The notes under the pieces: model-generated
Seen by the model: only the letters and a program-made list of their open reading frames with translations
What the model was told of the DNA's origin: nothing
Database searches by the model: none
In this document: positions 42,435 through 50,800 of the stretch, one piece after another
Numbering within the stretch: the stretch's first letter is position 1
Layout: each line of letters begins with the position of its first letter
Position numbers and translations under genes: made by a program
Origin: JAYZDB01 sp036338025
GTDB lineage: Bacteria; Planctomycetota; UBA1135; UBA2386
Assembly: GCA_036338025.1 (NCBI GenBank)
Contig: JAYZDB010000034.1
Location: 1 to 51,057, forward strand
DNA: 51,057 bases
Direction: 5' to 3'

Positions 42435-43223
42435 ATGATCCGCGCCCCAATCTCGTCTACCAGCGCGCCGCTACCACCTGTGAAGACCCCGTCGGATTCC
42501 CTCCCACTGCCATCCTGCCGCGCGTCGGTCTGGCTGCTGTTGGCGACAGGGATCAGCGCCTGTGGATCTCTGCAGTGGGACTACAAGATCCCCAATGGAG
42601 GCGACGAAGGCGACGCGGCCCAATACCAGCCAGACGGCCCGATCCCGGGACTCGGAGCAGGAGAAGCCGTGGCGTTCTTACGCTACTCGGCGACCGGAGA
42701 CTTCGTCGGCCCGTTTCCTACCGATGTGGTTGAGATTTCGATCCACGATCCACGCGCCGGTGGCAGGGGCGCCACAATCCAAGCACAGGAGGCGGCATTC
42801 CGAGTCTCAGGAAACGACACGAGCAACCCCACTGCCGGTTACGGTCGCGGTGGGACCTTTGAAGGCAGCGGAAAGGGGACGTGGACACATGGAGGCGGCC
42901 AGGGTGCAAGTGTCATCCCTCAGGCGCTCGTAGTGCAGACACGCATCGATTCGCCTCGCGTCTATAGACAAGGCGACGAATTCGATCTGCTCTTCGAGTG
43001 CAATAACACCGGCGGGCGTACCATCGCCGAAATCGTCCTCGTCGATTACCTGGATTCTCGCCTACTGGTCTCGAATCCGCGCGGCGCCACGGTGACCAGG
43101 CAAGACGCTGGAACCCGCGTACGCTGGCAAAAATCACTGCGTCTCGCGCCGGGGGAATCGACACGATTTCAGCTGACCTGCCGGGTCAAGCCAGACAACC
43201 GCAACAAGAAGACACTCAACTAG
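42435..43223 (+). CDS. Lipoprotein with DUF11-like repeat domain
   Basis: 262 residues from the ATG at 42435, which leaves an unusually long N-region before the hydrophobic segment VWLLLATGISAC, a good lipobox. Then comes a Gly-rich stretch (GYGRGGTFEGSGKGTWTHGG). The C-terminal part (about residues 165-255) reads as a beta-sandwich of the DUF11 or conserved-repeat type: VYRQGDEFDLLFECNNTGGR, DYLDSRLLVSN, and WQKSLRLAPGESTRFQLTCRV. Such domains occur in surface adhesins. Function unknown. Another small lipoprotein gene follows 21 bases later. Confidence 0.72.
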   Translation: MIRAPISSTSAPLPPVKTPSDSLPLPSCRASVWLLLATGISACGSLQWDYKIPNGGDEGDAAQYQPDGPIPGLGAGEAVAFLRYSATGDFVGPFPTDVVEISIHDPRAGGRGATIQAQEAAFRVSGNDTSNPTAGYGRGGTFEGSGKGTWTHGGGQGASVIPQALVVQTRIDSPRVYRQGDEFDLLFECNNTGGRTIAEIVLVDYLDSRLLVSNPRGATVTRQDAGTRVRWQKSLRLAPGESTRFQLTCRVKPDNRNKKTLN

Positions 43224-43244
43224 CAACGTAGCCAACTGACCAAG

Positions 43245-43670
43245 ATGACTCGCTCTCTCTCTCTAGTTCTCCTCGCCGTCGGTCTATTCCAGTCCTGCTC
43301 CAGCACCGCCCTGGTCCGAGTCCTCGGACCAGAGGGGACGCGGGTCTCTATCGGCAACCGCCAGGCCCAATTCGTACCCTTTGACATGCGCATGAGTGGC
43401 CGCCAGAAAGTCATGATCAAGGTGGATCGGGAAGTGATGATGAACCTGGGGATGTCGCGACAAGAGATCGACAAGGTTGTGCAAAACGAAACCTCGATAC
43501 TCGAAGGGACCGTGGAAGTCAGAAACACCCCGGACCTGGTGGAACTCAAACTAGAGGACGAAAGCCTGAAGCGGGCGATGTTGAATTACGCCCGTTTCAG
43601 TTGGACGTACTGGGATACCCGCAAACGGACGGTCCTGACCTTCAACGGCAGGGCACGCATGAAGAAGTAG
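43245..43670 (+). CDS. Small lipoprotein of unknown function
   Basis: 141 residues. Lipoprotein signal MTRSLSLVLLAVGLFQSCSS, with Cys18 as the likely lipidated residue. The mature part is mostly beta with a positively charged end. I see no known domain. It follows the DUF11-like lipoprotein closely, so both may be co-expressed surface proteins. A strong palindromic terminator lies downstream at 43727-43762. Confidence 0.7.
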   Translation: MTRSLSLVLLAVGLFQSCSSTALVRVLGPEGTRVSIGNRQAQFVPFDMRMSGRQKVMIKVDREVMMNLGMSRQEIDKVVQNETSILEGTVEVRNTPDLVELKLEDESLKRAMLNYARFSWTYWDTRKRTVLTFNGRARMKK

Positions 43671-43726
43671 CAAGGCCCGAAGTTCGCTAGCGGCGCGGAC
43701 AATCCCTTCAATAGCCCCGCTACGCC

Positions 43727-43762
43727 AACAGGCCCGACTCGGCGATCCGGGTCGGGCCTGTT
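43727..43762. terminator. Bidirectional terminator between convergent genes
   Basis: AACAGGCCCGAC (43727-43738) and GTCGGGCCTGTT (43751-43762) form a perfect 12-bp stem with a 12-base loop. It lies 56 bases past the lipoprotein stop (43670) and 17 bases past the Gfo/Idh/MocA stop (43780), in the middle of a convergent gap. Confidence 0.85.
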
Positions 43763-43779
43763 GCAGTAGAAGATCGCGG

Positions 43780-45228
43780 CTACGAAACCACGAATCGGTC
43801 ACGGTAGTTCCGGGACAGGAACATGTTCCCCAACTGAGCATTTTCGCCGACGAAGGTCTCAGCCTTGCTGTCGAACTGCAACATCGGGCCAAGATCGAAT
43901 CCATCCGTCAACAGAATCTTGTTCTTGACAAGGTGCTGACGGAACCGGGCAAACGACTCATTTGCGTCATCATCCGAACCAAACGGAGTGTCGGACTGCG
44001 AGAGCTTCTGGGTTGCACCAATGCAATACGGAATGTTGCCGAGGTGGCACGCAGCAGCGGACAGGTGACCCTCGAGGGCCCCGGTTGTCAACTTGGCGTG
44101 TTTACCACTCATGACGGCATCGAGGAAATTCTGGAAGTGGTTACCACCACCACGGAAGGTCTGGATCTCCTTGCCGTCGTTGTCGAAAGCCGAGCACTTT
44201 GAGTAGCTACCGATGACCAGGTAGCCGTTCTCGCAATGAAAGACGACGCCAATCTTGGCACCCTTGAAGGCTGGAGTAGGCAAACCGCGCACCTCAAAAA
44301 TAAGCTTCTGATCGCCGTAGTCCATGCTGGTGACCAGGGTGTTGGGCGTGTTGCCGTCATCATCGTAACCCAGGCGACCGCCGCAACTGATGACGCGATC
44401 CGGCAGGCCGGAGCAGCCGAGTCCCCAGCGCGCAATATCCATCTGGTGCACGCCCTGATTCCCGATGTCCCCGTTGCCGGTGTTGAAGTCCCAGTGCCAG
44501 TCGTAGTGCAGGCTCTTGCGCCGCAAGGGCACCAGGTCGGCAGGGCCGGTCCACAGATCATAATCACAGTTTTCTGGGATCTTCTGGGGACCGTTGACCT
44601 TGCCAATGCTGCCGCGTCGCTTGTAACACAGCGCACGCGCGACCTTGATCTTGCCGAGGTTGCCGGCCTGCAGCCAGGCGATGGCCTCACGGGTGGCCTG
44701 GTGCGATCGAGCTTGTGTGCCATGCTGGACGAACCGTCCGCTCTTGGCGGAGGCTTCGACCAACTTGCGGCCCTCGAAGACATTGTGGCTCAGAGGCTTT
44801 TCTACGTAGACATGCTTGCCTGCTTGCAGCGCCCAGATCGTAGCTAGCGAGTGCCAGTGGTTGGGCGTCGCAACGGTGATGGCGTCGACATTTGGATCCT
44901 CGATGAGAGTCCGGAGATCCTTGTGATACTTGGCGTTCGGAACCGCCTTCATGGCACCGCCGATGACGGCTTCGTCCGCATCGCAAATCGCGACGACTTC
45001 CGAATCCTTCGATTTCTTGAACGCACCAACATGGGCGCGGCCACGACCACGAACACCAATGACCCCAACCCGGACCGGCTCGTCTCTGGGTTCAAGATCT
45101 GGTAGCGAGAACTCAGCTTGTGCAGAGCCACGCGGACCACCAGTACTCGGGACCACACATGCGGCTGCAGCTGCGCCTGTAACAGCCAACGAATCCTCCA
45201 GAAACTCTCTGCGGGTCACATTGCCCAT
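43780..45228 (-). CDS. Tat-exported Gfo/Idh/MocA-family oxidoreductase
   Basis: 482 residues. GAGAGG sits 8 bases before the ATG at 45228. The N terminus is a Tat signal (TRREFLEDSLAVTGAAAAA). The NAD(P) fold has VRVGVIGVRGRGRAHV and VVAICDAD; the family EKP motif is in HVYVEKPLSHNV. Later come WHWDFNTGNGDIGNQGVHQMDIARW and GGNHFQNFLDAV. Many planctomycete Gfo/Idh/MocA proteins have this form and are thought to act on sugars or glycosides outside the cytoplasm, carrying NAD bound before export. The substrate is unknown. It is last in the minus-strand run that starts at 50473, 15 bases after the SUMF1 gene. Confidence 0.88.
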   Translation of the reverse strand: MGNVTRREFLEDSLAVTGAAAAACVVPSTGGPRGSAQAEFSLPDLEPRDEPVRVGVIGVRGRGRAHVGAFKKSKDSEVVAICDADEAVIGGAMKAVPNAKYHKDLRTLIEDPNVDAITVATPNHWHSLATIWALQAGKHVYVEKPLSHNVFEGRKLVEASAKSGRFVQHGTQARSHQATREAIAWLQAGNLGKIKVARALCYKRRGSIGKVNGPQKIPENCDYDLWTGPADLVPLRRKSLHYDWHWDFNTGNGDIGNQGVHQMDIARWGLGCSGLPDRVISCGGRLGYDDDGNTPNTLVTSMDYGDQKLIFEVRGLPTPAFKGAKIGVVFHCENGYLVIGSYSKCSAFDNDGKEIQTFRGGGNHFQNFLDAVMSGKHAKLTTGALEGHLSAAACHLGNIPYCIGATQKLSQSDTPFGSDDDANESFARFRQHLVKNKILLTDGFDLGPMLQFDSKAETFVGENAQLGNMFLSRNYRDRFVVS

Positions 45229-45243
45229 CGCTCAATCCTCTCT

Positions 45244-46026
45244 CTAGTCGATTTCACACAAGATACGGAGACCGAGATGGTTGCCATCAGGAACCCACCA
45301 GACTCCAGGGGGGACGTTTGGGTCTTCGAGGACCCAGTCATCCTCGAATCCTAGCCGACTCTCGGGTGTCAGTCTCGCAGCAGGATCTTCCCACGATCCG
45401 CCGCGCAGTACTGCCCGACCTGGTTCCTTGGGGCTGAACGGGTTGCCGCAGTATTCCCACAGGTTTCCCAGGGTGTCGTGTAGCCCGTGCTGGTTCGGTC
45501 GCTTCTGGCCAGCTGCCTGGGTCATTTCGTCGCTATTTACCTCGAACCAGGCAAATTCCGACAGCGGCCCCGACGGCACCGGGCCACAGGCCAGCAACCA
45601 CTCCGACTCGGTTGGCAGGCGAAATCGGCGTTTGAAATTCTTGGAGAGCCACTCGCAATACCGCTTGGCGGCGTTCCAACTCATCCCTACCGCCGGTCGG
45701 CGGCCGAGGCCCCAGTCACGGTCAAAGGGAGCAACATCTTCGAGTGGCTTGGACGGCCGTGAAATGCCATCGACACCCTTACCCGCCTCGCGGGCGGGGT
45801 TTTCGAAATCGCAGTAGACCAGATACTCGTCCCAGGTGACTTCAGTCTTGCCGATCCAGAATCCCCCCTCGGGAATCCAGACCATTTCAAACGACACCTC
45901 CGTGCCGGGAATGGTGAGGCGGAGATTCTCGCGCTTCACGATCTTGTCCGAAGCAGCTTCACAGCCGACGGCAGTGCCGATCAGGACATAGGCCAAGCCA
46001 GCTAGGACAAGTGAGTGAGGCCACAT
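45244..46026 (-). CDS. SUMF1/FGE-domain lipoprotein
   Basis: 260 residues from the ATG at 46026 (AGG 9 bases upstream; an ATG at 46035 is also possible). The signal ends AVGC, so it is probably a lipoprotein. The formylglycine-generating-enzyme fold is clear: FEMVWIPEGGFWIGKTEVTW, RPAVGMSWNAAKRYCEWLSK, RLPTESEWLLAC, GLHDTLGNLWEYC and AVLRGGSWED. The active-site cysteines of true FGE in the segment after RGGSW are absent, so it is not a sulfatase activator. Members of this type are usually binding or structural proteins. It precedes the Gfo/Idh/MocA gene by 15 bases. Confidence 0.8.
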   Translation of the reverse strand: MWPHSLVLAGLAYVLIGTAVGCEAASDKIVKRENLRLTIPGTEVSFEMVWIPEGGFWIGKTEVTWDEYLVYCDFENPAREAGKGVDGISRPSKPLEDVAPFDRDWGLGRRPAVGMSWNAAKRYCEWLSKNFKRRFRLPTESEWLLACGPVPSGPLSEFAWFEVNSDEMTQAAGQKRPNQHGLHDTLGNLWEYCGNPFSPKEPGRAVLRGGSWEDPAARLTPESRLGFEDDWVLEDPNVPPGVWWVPDGNHLGLRILCEID

Positions 46027-46066
46027 GAACTGCATCCTACACACGAAACCCGCATCCACCTGCAGT

Positions 46067-47209
46067 TCATCCGTTTCTGGAATCAACAAGGACTTGGAAC
46101 AGAGCCTCGGTCTTGCGACTCATCAAACTGACATCGAAGCGATCCTGCGCGCGTTGCATGCCAGCCGCACCCAAACGTCGTGCGAGTTCCGGGTCGTCAA
46201 TCAGCTTCTGAATAGACTCGGTCAGACCCCCGACATCCGCAACCTCTACGTGCAGACCGGAAATCCCGCTTTCGAGCACTTCACGCATGCCGCCGACCCG
46301 AGAGGCGATGCAAGGGACACCAGTCGACACCGCTTCGAGCAGGGCAACGCCAAGACCCTCATAGCGCGAGGGCAAACAGAAAAGGTCGGCAGCTGCCAGG
46401 GCATCGGGCACGTAGTCAATCTGACCAGGGATACGGACCTCAAACTGGTCCGGGAGCTGGTTGGCCTGCCCGATCAGCTTCTCACGCTCAGGACCATCAC
46501 CACCAAACAACCATACCAGACGTTTGCCGGCCGGGATCTGCACCGCCGCCAAGGCCTCGAGCAACACGTCGTGGGCTTTTCGGGCATGCAGCGAAGCGAT
46601 GGTAACACCGAGGACGTCATCGTCACCGAGCTGCAAGCGCTGGCGAGCCGTGCGGCGACGTTCAGGTTCCCGGAGCACACCGAAGCGTCCAGTATCGACC
46701 CCCTCGTTGATCAAATGTACCGTCGAGGGATCGACGCCAATCTTGAGGATCGCCTCCTGAACTCCCTTCGATATTGCCACCACCGCATCAACCGCACTTC
46801 GATAGGCCCATCGATGGAACCAGGTATTGCGGATCGGATAGTCCATGCGCCGAGTGACGACTCTCGGCGGTAACGACCTGGCAAACACGCCGGCGACCGA
46901 ACCGATCTTGTGGCTGCGAGAGCAGGCCAGGTGAATGAGATCCGGGGCCAGTGACCGGTAGTACTTGCGGAGTCCTAGAGCCGCGATCGGATCGTAGTTG
47001 CTACGAAACCGGACCTCGTGACAAGGCAGGCCGAGATCGCGGACGCTGTCGCGGAACATGGCGCCGGAATTGAGCACCAACACCTGGTCGTGCCCCCGCT
47101 CCTGGAGGTGTCGAATGGTCGCGAGCAACTGGTTCTCGCCACCCGAGAATCCGCGCTCCGCCAACACGTGAAGGATCCTCAACGGTCGACTCCTGACTAC
47201 CGGGCTCAA
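46067..47209 (-). CDS. Glycosyltransferase family 4 protein
   Basis: 380 residues. The start is probably the TTG at 47209, which overlaps the TGA of the CgeB-like gene (TTGA at 47206-47209); the domain begins at once with ILHVLAERGFSGGENQL. The GT-B C-terminal half has GVTIASLHARKAHDVLLEAL, WLFGGDGPEREKLI and the donor-binding motif LFCLPSRYEGLGVALLEAVS, with the E-x7-E pattern of GT4 enzymes. It transfers a nucleotide-activated sugar to a lipid or glycan acceptor at the inner membrane face. Together with the CgeB-like and radical SAM genes it suggests a surface-glycan pathway. Confidence 0.88.
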   Translation of the reverse strand: MSPVVRSRPLRILHVLAERGFSGGENQLLATIRHLQERGHDQVLVLNSGAMFRDSVRDLGLPCHEVRFRSNYDPIAALGLRKYYRSLAPDLIHLACSRSHKIGSVAGVFARSLPPRVVTRRMDYPIRNTWFHRWAYRSAVDAVVAISKGVQEAILKIGVDPSTVHLINEGVDTGRFGVLREPERRRTARQRLQLGDDDVLGVTIASLHARKAHDVLLEALAAVQIPAGKRLVWLFGGDGPEREKLIGQANQLPDQFEVRIPGQIDYVPDALAAADLFCLPSRYEGLGVALLEAVSTGVPCIASRVGGMREVLESGISGLHVEVADVGGLTESIQKLIDDPELARRLGAAGMQRAQDRFDVSLMSRKTEALFQVLVDSRNG

Positions 47210-48513
47210 CTACCGGAGATCTGTCGCAACGATTCACCGTCACGAGCCTTGTCCCCGGTCGCGCAATCTTCGCTAAACGGATTGAAAATCAAGCTGGGCG
47301 AAACCGGGTCATCCGGACACTCCAACTGCGACGTACCCGACAAGATCGCGAGGATGTCCGCGACCCGGTCCTGGTATCGGTGCTGTTTCGTCACGAGTTC
47401 ACAACCCTCCGCAGCGATCTCGAGACGCTGGTCTTCGTGTTCGAGGTAGTAATCAACCTTGTCCAGACACTCCTGCTTGCTCTTGAACCAGGCCAGATGC
47501 TTGCCATCCTCGAAGAGGTCCTCGGTGCCTGGGACGTACCTGATCAAGTGGAACCCACGGCATGCCAGGGTCAGAAAGATCCGGTTGCTGAAATAGTAGG
47601 CGTTCTCGTGGTTCTGGTTGAGCCCAAGGACAATCTTGCTACGCGCGCAAATCTGGCCGTACTCCGAGGGGCCGATCTCGCGGCCGAACCTGAGGCCTGG
47701 GAACTTGTGCAACGTCGGCAGCCAGGACTTGATGATCCCGAAGACTTCGACGTCGTAGTGCTCGGACAGCCAGGCGAGAAACTCGGGTCGGTTTTCGCCC
47801 ATGATGCCGGGTCCACCAATGAACGCAATCTCCCGGTCGTACTCGATCGGCCGGGGGATATCAGCGGGACCATGGAATGCCGGTGAGTAGCCACTCAAAA
47901 GGAAGGTAGCGTTCCCGATACCGCGTTCGCGGTATTCCCTCACCAGTCGCGGTGTCGACATGCAAAGGAGCCGTGCATCGCGGACGTAGTCAACCTGCCA
48001 ATCCCTGATCTCGAACGGCTCTTCTTGCCACACCACCGTCGGAATCTCCTTGGAGAATTCCTTCATCAACTCGCGTGGCAGATCGTGGTAGAAGACGAAT
48101 AGAAGATCGGGATCGTACCGCTTGCAGATATGGCGGACCAGAAAGCGCATTCCGGGCTTGGTGAAGTAGCGCTTCAGGAAGGAGCAGTTCAGCCACTTGA
48201 CCTCGACACCATTCTGTTCGAGCGCGTCGACAAGCGCGGCGGTACATCGGGTCCTCGCCTTGGTCTTACCAAAGAACAGCACCTTTTTCGGGCGTATGGG
48301 CGCCCAAGTCTTGGTTCCGGTTATGGCATTCCCATTCGTGCCGACGTGACCATTCCTCGCGTGACCATCTACGGACCCCGGGTCACTCTCCACCGGCTGT
48401 CCGTCCGCCATTTCATCTTGGTTCACACTGTGTCGCATGAGATTCGCCGGAATTCGATCAACGCCGGGACCTGATACCCCGGCGACTTTCGGGCGACGAT
48501 CATGCCGAGACAT
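47206..48513 (-). CDS. CgeB-like glycosyltransferase (GT-B fold)
   Basis: 435 residues. The first about 75 residues are polar and low in conserved features, so the true start may be internal. The body has KVLFFGKTKARTRCTAALVD, DPDLLFVFYHDLP, VVWQEEPFEI, EIAFIGGPGIMGENRPEFLA, and the C-terminal CgeB-type segment KIVLGLNQNHENAYYFSNRIF with GFHLIRYVPGTEDLFEDGKHL. CgeB relatives modify spore or surface glycans. It overlaps the downstream GT4 gene by 4 bases. Confidence 0.82.
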   Translation of the reverse strand: MSRHDRRPKVAGVSGPGVDRIPANLMRHSVNQDEMADGQPVESDPGSVDGHARNGHVGTNGNAITGTKTWAPIRPKKVLFFGKTKARTRCTAALVDALEQNGVEVKWLNCSFLKRYFTKPGMRFLVRHICKRYDPDLLFVFYHDLPRELMKEFSKEIPTVVWQEEPFEIRDWQVDYVRDARLLCMSTPRLVREYRERGIGNATFLLSGYSPAFHGPADIPRPIEYDREIAFIGGPGIMGENRPEFLAWLSEHYDVEVFGIIKSWLPTLHKFPGLRFGREIGPSEYGQICARSKIVLGLNQNHENAYYFSNRIFLTLACRGFHLIRYVPGTEDLFEDGKHLAWFKSKQECLDKVDYYLEHEDQRLEIAAEGCELVTKQHRYQDRVADILAILSGTSQLECPDDPVSPSLIFNPFSEDCATGDKARDGESLRQISGS

Positions 48514-48657
48514 AACGATCTTTACACATAATTTCCCTCCGGCCTAGTTTCACCAGCCGCGCAATGGGGATTCCGCCGACAAGTTCCTGCGCCTGGACCG
48601 AGCGAAATCGCACGAGTCGCAACTTCCAACCCAAACGCAACGCGTGGGAAACGCCTG

Positions 48658-49077
48658 CTAGCCCTCTGCGGAGAGTTCCCGGACCTGAGACGCAGGCACC
48701 AAGAAGAACCGGCCAATCGCGACTTCCAGAGGTGCTCCGGTATCGCAGATCTCGAACTTGTAGCTGCCCTCCATGGTGCCCCAACGGGTCCGCAACGGGC
48801 AGGTGCTGGTGTATTCATAGCTCTCGCCCGGGGCGAGGATCGGGTAGTCACCAACAACACCAGCGCCCTCGACATCCTCCCGCTCGTTGTAGGCATCACG
48901 GATGATCCAGTGGCGGGTCAGCAACTTGACGGTCTCGTGACTCTCGTTCGAGATTACGATCCGGTACATGAAGAGGAAAAACGGCGTGTCGGGATCCGAT
49001 TCTTCCGCCACGTAGTGCGCAGCTGCCCGCACACGGATGTCATGGGTGGCTTCGTTCGAGTTCGGAGACTGGGTCAT
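48658..49077 (-). CDS. apaG: ApaG/Co2+-resistance family protein
   Basis: 139 residues from the ATG at 49077, close to the family's usual 125-130. The single beta-sandwich domain has FFLFMYRIVISNESHETVKL, RHWIIRDA, VVGDYPILAPGESYEYTSTC and MEGSYKF, the signature of ApaG. The family binds pyrophosphate-type ligands and links to diadenosine tetraphosphate metabolism in enterobacteria, but its exact role is unclear. Unusually, it sits inside a run of glycan-related genes. Confidence 0.92.
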   Translation of the reverse strand: MTQSPNSNEATHDIRVRAAAHYVAEESDPDTPFFLFMYRIVISNESHETVKLLTRHWIIRDAYNEREDVEGAGVVGDYPILAPGESYEYTSTCPLRTRWGTMEGSYKFEICDTGAPLEVAIGRFFLVPASQVRELSAEG

Positions 49078-49288
49078 CGGTTCGGGGTCTTGCAACAGAT
49101 ACCTACAACCTAACCACACTTGCAATTGATGCAACGGTCTGGATTCCGGCAGAAAGTGGGCCAGCCGACCGGTTTTTCCCGACTCGGCGACATCGCTGGC
49201 AGACCCCAAGCAGGTTGGAAAGCTGACATTTCGATGCTAAGGCACTTGCCGATTCCAGCGCTGCGAGAAAACTTTGGCTCGGCAGGGC

Positions 49289-50473
49289 TCAACCCTTCGG
49301 AGAAGACTGCTTGTTGCCCCGCCGGACTTTTGCCCGGTGGCTGAAAGAAGCCAGAACGTCAGGTCGCCCCATGTTCGCGACCGAACAGTTCGCGCAAACA
49401 TCGCGCAGTTCCATATGACGAATCTGACGCCGGAGCTCGGTGAAGTCCTTGCCGGTCCAGATCTCCTCAAAAGTCTGGGTGTTGAAGTCACCAAAGGTCG
49501 AGAACTCGAACCAGGACCCGCAGGGAAACACAGTCCCGTCAGGGTTCACATGGATGTAATACCAGGGGAAGTAACAGGCCCGCTGGTGATCTTCCTTCTT
49601 CTTGGCCTTGAGAAGAAACTCGTCGATCTTGTGGTTGAGGTACTGGGCAACGTTGTAGGAACCCTCGACGCCCTTCATCTCCGCGGACTGAAGAAGCGCT
49701 GAGCCACCGCCGTCCGAGCTACGGGCCGCGTCGGTCACCGTGTCCGCGGCGATCTTCTCCGGGATCTCCATCGGGATCATGGCTTCGATCCCAACCTCGT
49801 CGGCGACGCGACGCATTTCTCGCAGGGTCTCGTTGCAGAGCTTGGGGTCGTTCATGAGGGTCTCATCTTCGATTCCAAGCCCACCCATGACCGCCATGTG
49901 GACAAAGTTCATCTGCGTGACACCCTTGGTCGCCATCAGGCGGATCAGGTCGGGCATCTCACGGATGTTCGAACGCATCAAGACCGCCGTCGCGGACAAA
50001 CGAGGGAACTCCGAACCGGACATATCCTTGATCTCTTTGACGAGATCGAAGCGGTCCATCAACGTGTCCCACTTGCCTGGAGGTCGGATTCGCTCAAAGG
50101 TTTCCTTGGTCGCTGCATCAACCGATACGGTCAGTAAGGGCATCTGTACCTCGATGCACTTCTCCATGATCTTCCGGCTCATGGCGAACAGGTTGGTGGA
50201 GAAGTGGAAGTTCGGCACCTCGTGCTCTCTACACAGCTCGAGTGCGCGCGGCAGATCCTTGGCGAGAAGGGGCTCCGCACTCGAAGACAGAACTACATCG
50301 TGGGCCCGGGGGAAGAGGTCATTGCCGACCTTCTCCAGCAACTCCCCGCCCATCGTCACCGGGCTCTCCTTGAAGTCCGGGTGGGCGAAGTGACACATCA
50401 CACACCGCAGCTGGCAGCGGGTGACCATGTCCAATTTCACGCGCAGGAATCGCTTTTCTCGGATGACGGGCAT
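49289..50473 (-). CDS. Radical SAM protein with SPASM domain
   Basis: 394 residues from the ATG at 50473. The radical SAM cluster motif is CQLRCVMC (C-x3-C-x2-C) near residue 21, preceded by LRVKLDMVTR. Later LTVSVDAATKETFERIR and the barrel repeats fit the fold. The C-terminal SPASM-type segment has cysteines in CYFPWYYIHVNPDGTVFPCG and in VCANCS. It uses S-adenosylmethionine and 4Fe-4S clusters; SPASM enzymes modify peptides or act as dehydrogenases. Here it heads a run with two glycosyltransferases, so a role in glycan or cell-surface biosynthesis is inferred. It is divergent from the DUF72 remnant (144-bp gap). Confidence 0.88.
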   Translation of the reverse strand: MPVIREKRFLRVKLDMVTRCQLRCVMCHFAHPDFKESPVTMGGELLEKVGNDLFPRAHDVVLSSSAEPLLAKDLPRALELCREHEVPNFHFSTNLFAMSRKIMEKCIEVQMPLLTVSVDAATKETFERIRPPGKWDTLMDRFDLVKEIKDMSGSEFPRLSATAVLMRSNIREMPDLIRLMATKGVTQMNFVHMAVMGGLGIEDETLMNDPKLCNETLREMRRVADEVGIEAMIPMEIPEKIAADTVTDAARSSDGGGSALLQSAEMKGVEGSYNVAQYLNHKIDEFLLKAKKKEDHQRACYFPWYYIHVNPDGTVFPCGSWFEFSTFGDFNTQTFEEIWTGKDFTELRRQIRHMELRDVCANCSVANMGRPDVLASFSHRAKVRRGNKQSSPKG

Positions 50474-50617
50474 GAGCTGGACAGGAGTATACAGAAGGAC
50501 GCAGCCGAAGCAGACCAAAGCAGGACATCGCCCATTCCGACCCGCCCAGCAAGCTCGGTGGCAAGGCCGGTTCGCGGCATATGGTATTCGGGTTTTGCCA
50601 GTGCTGGACTCGAGGGC

Positions 50618-50800
50618 ATGATGGCCTCGCCCATGGGAACGCTGCGTTACGGCACCTCTAGTTGGTCGGAGAAGAGCTGGGTCGGACCGTTCTATCCGAC
50701 GGGGACCCCACCAGGGGACTTCCTCACCCACTACGCTGGCCATGGCCCTGCGACCATTCGGCAACTCGCCGATCAGATACCCGAGGAACTGCGAGGATGA
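50618..50800 (+). pseudogene. DUF72 (YecE-like) gene with internal deletion
   Basis: 60 codons from the ATG at 50618; ATGs at 50621 and 50633 are alternatives, and the conserved part begins with the last. It reads LRYGTSSWSEKSWVGPFYP, then GTPPGDFLTHYA, which is the N terminus of DUF72 proteins, and passes directly into GHGPATIRQLADQI, the usual C-terminal end (normally preceded by 'NNHYA'). A full DUF72 gene is about 230-290 residues, so some 200 residues from the middle are missing while the frame is kept. The junction falls in H-Y-A, which occurs at both original sites. The stop overlaps the next start by 4 bases (ATGA at 50797-50800). The product probably has no function. Confidence 0.75.

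Noticed and set aside
45244..46026. SUMF1-domain protein as activator of the sulfatase in the window
   Set aside because: The FGE active-site cysteines are missing, and the sulfatase-like protein has no cysteine to modify.
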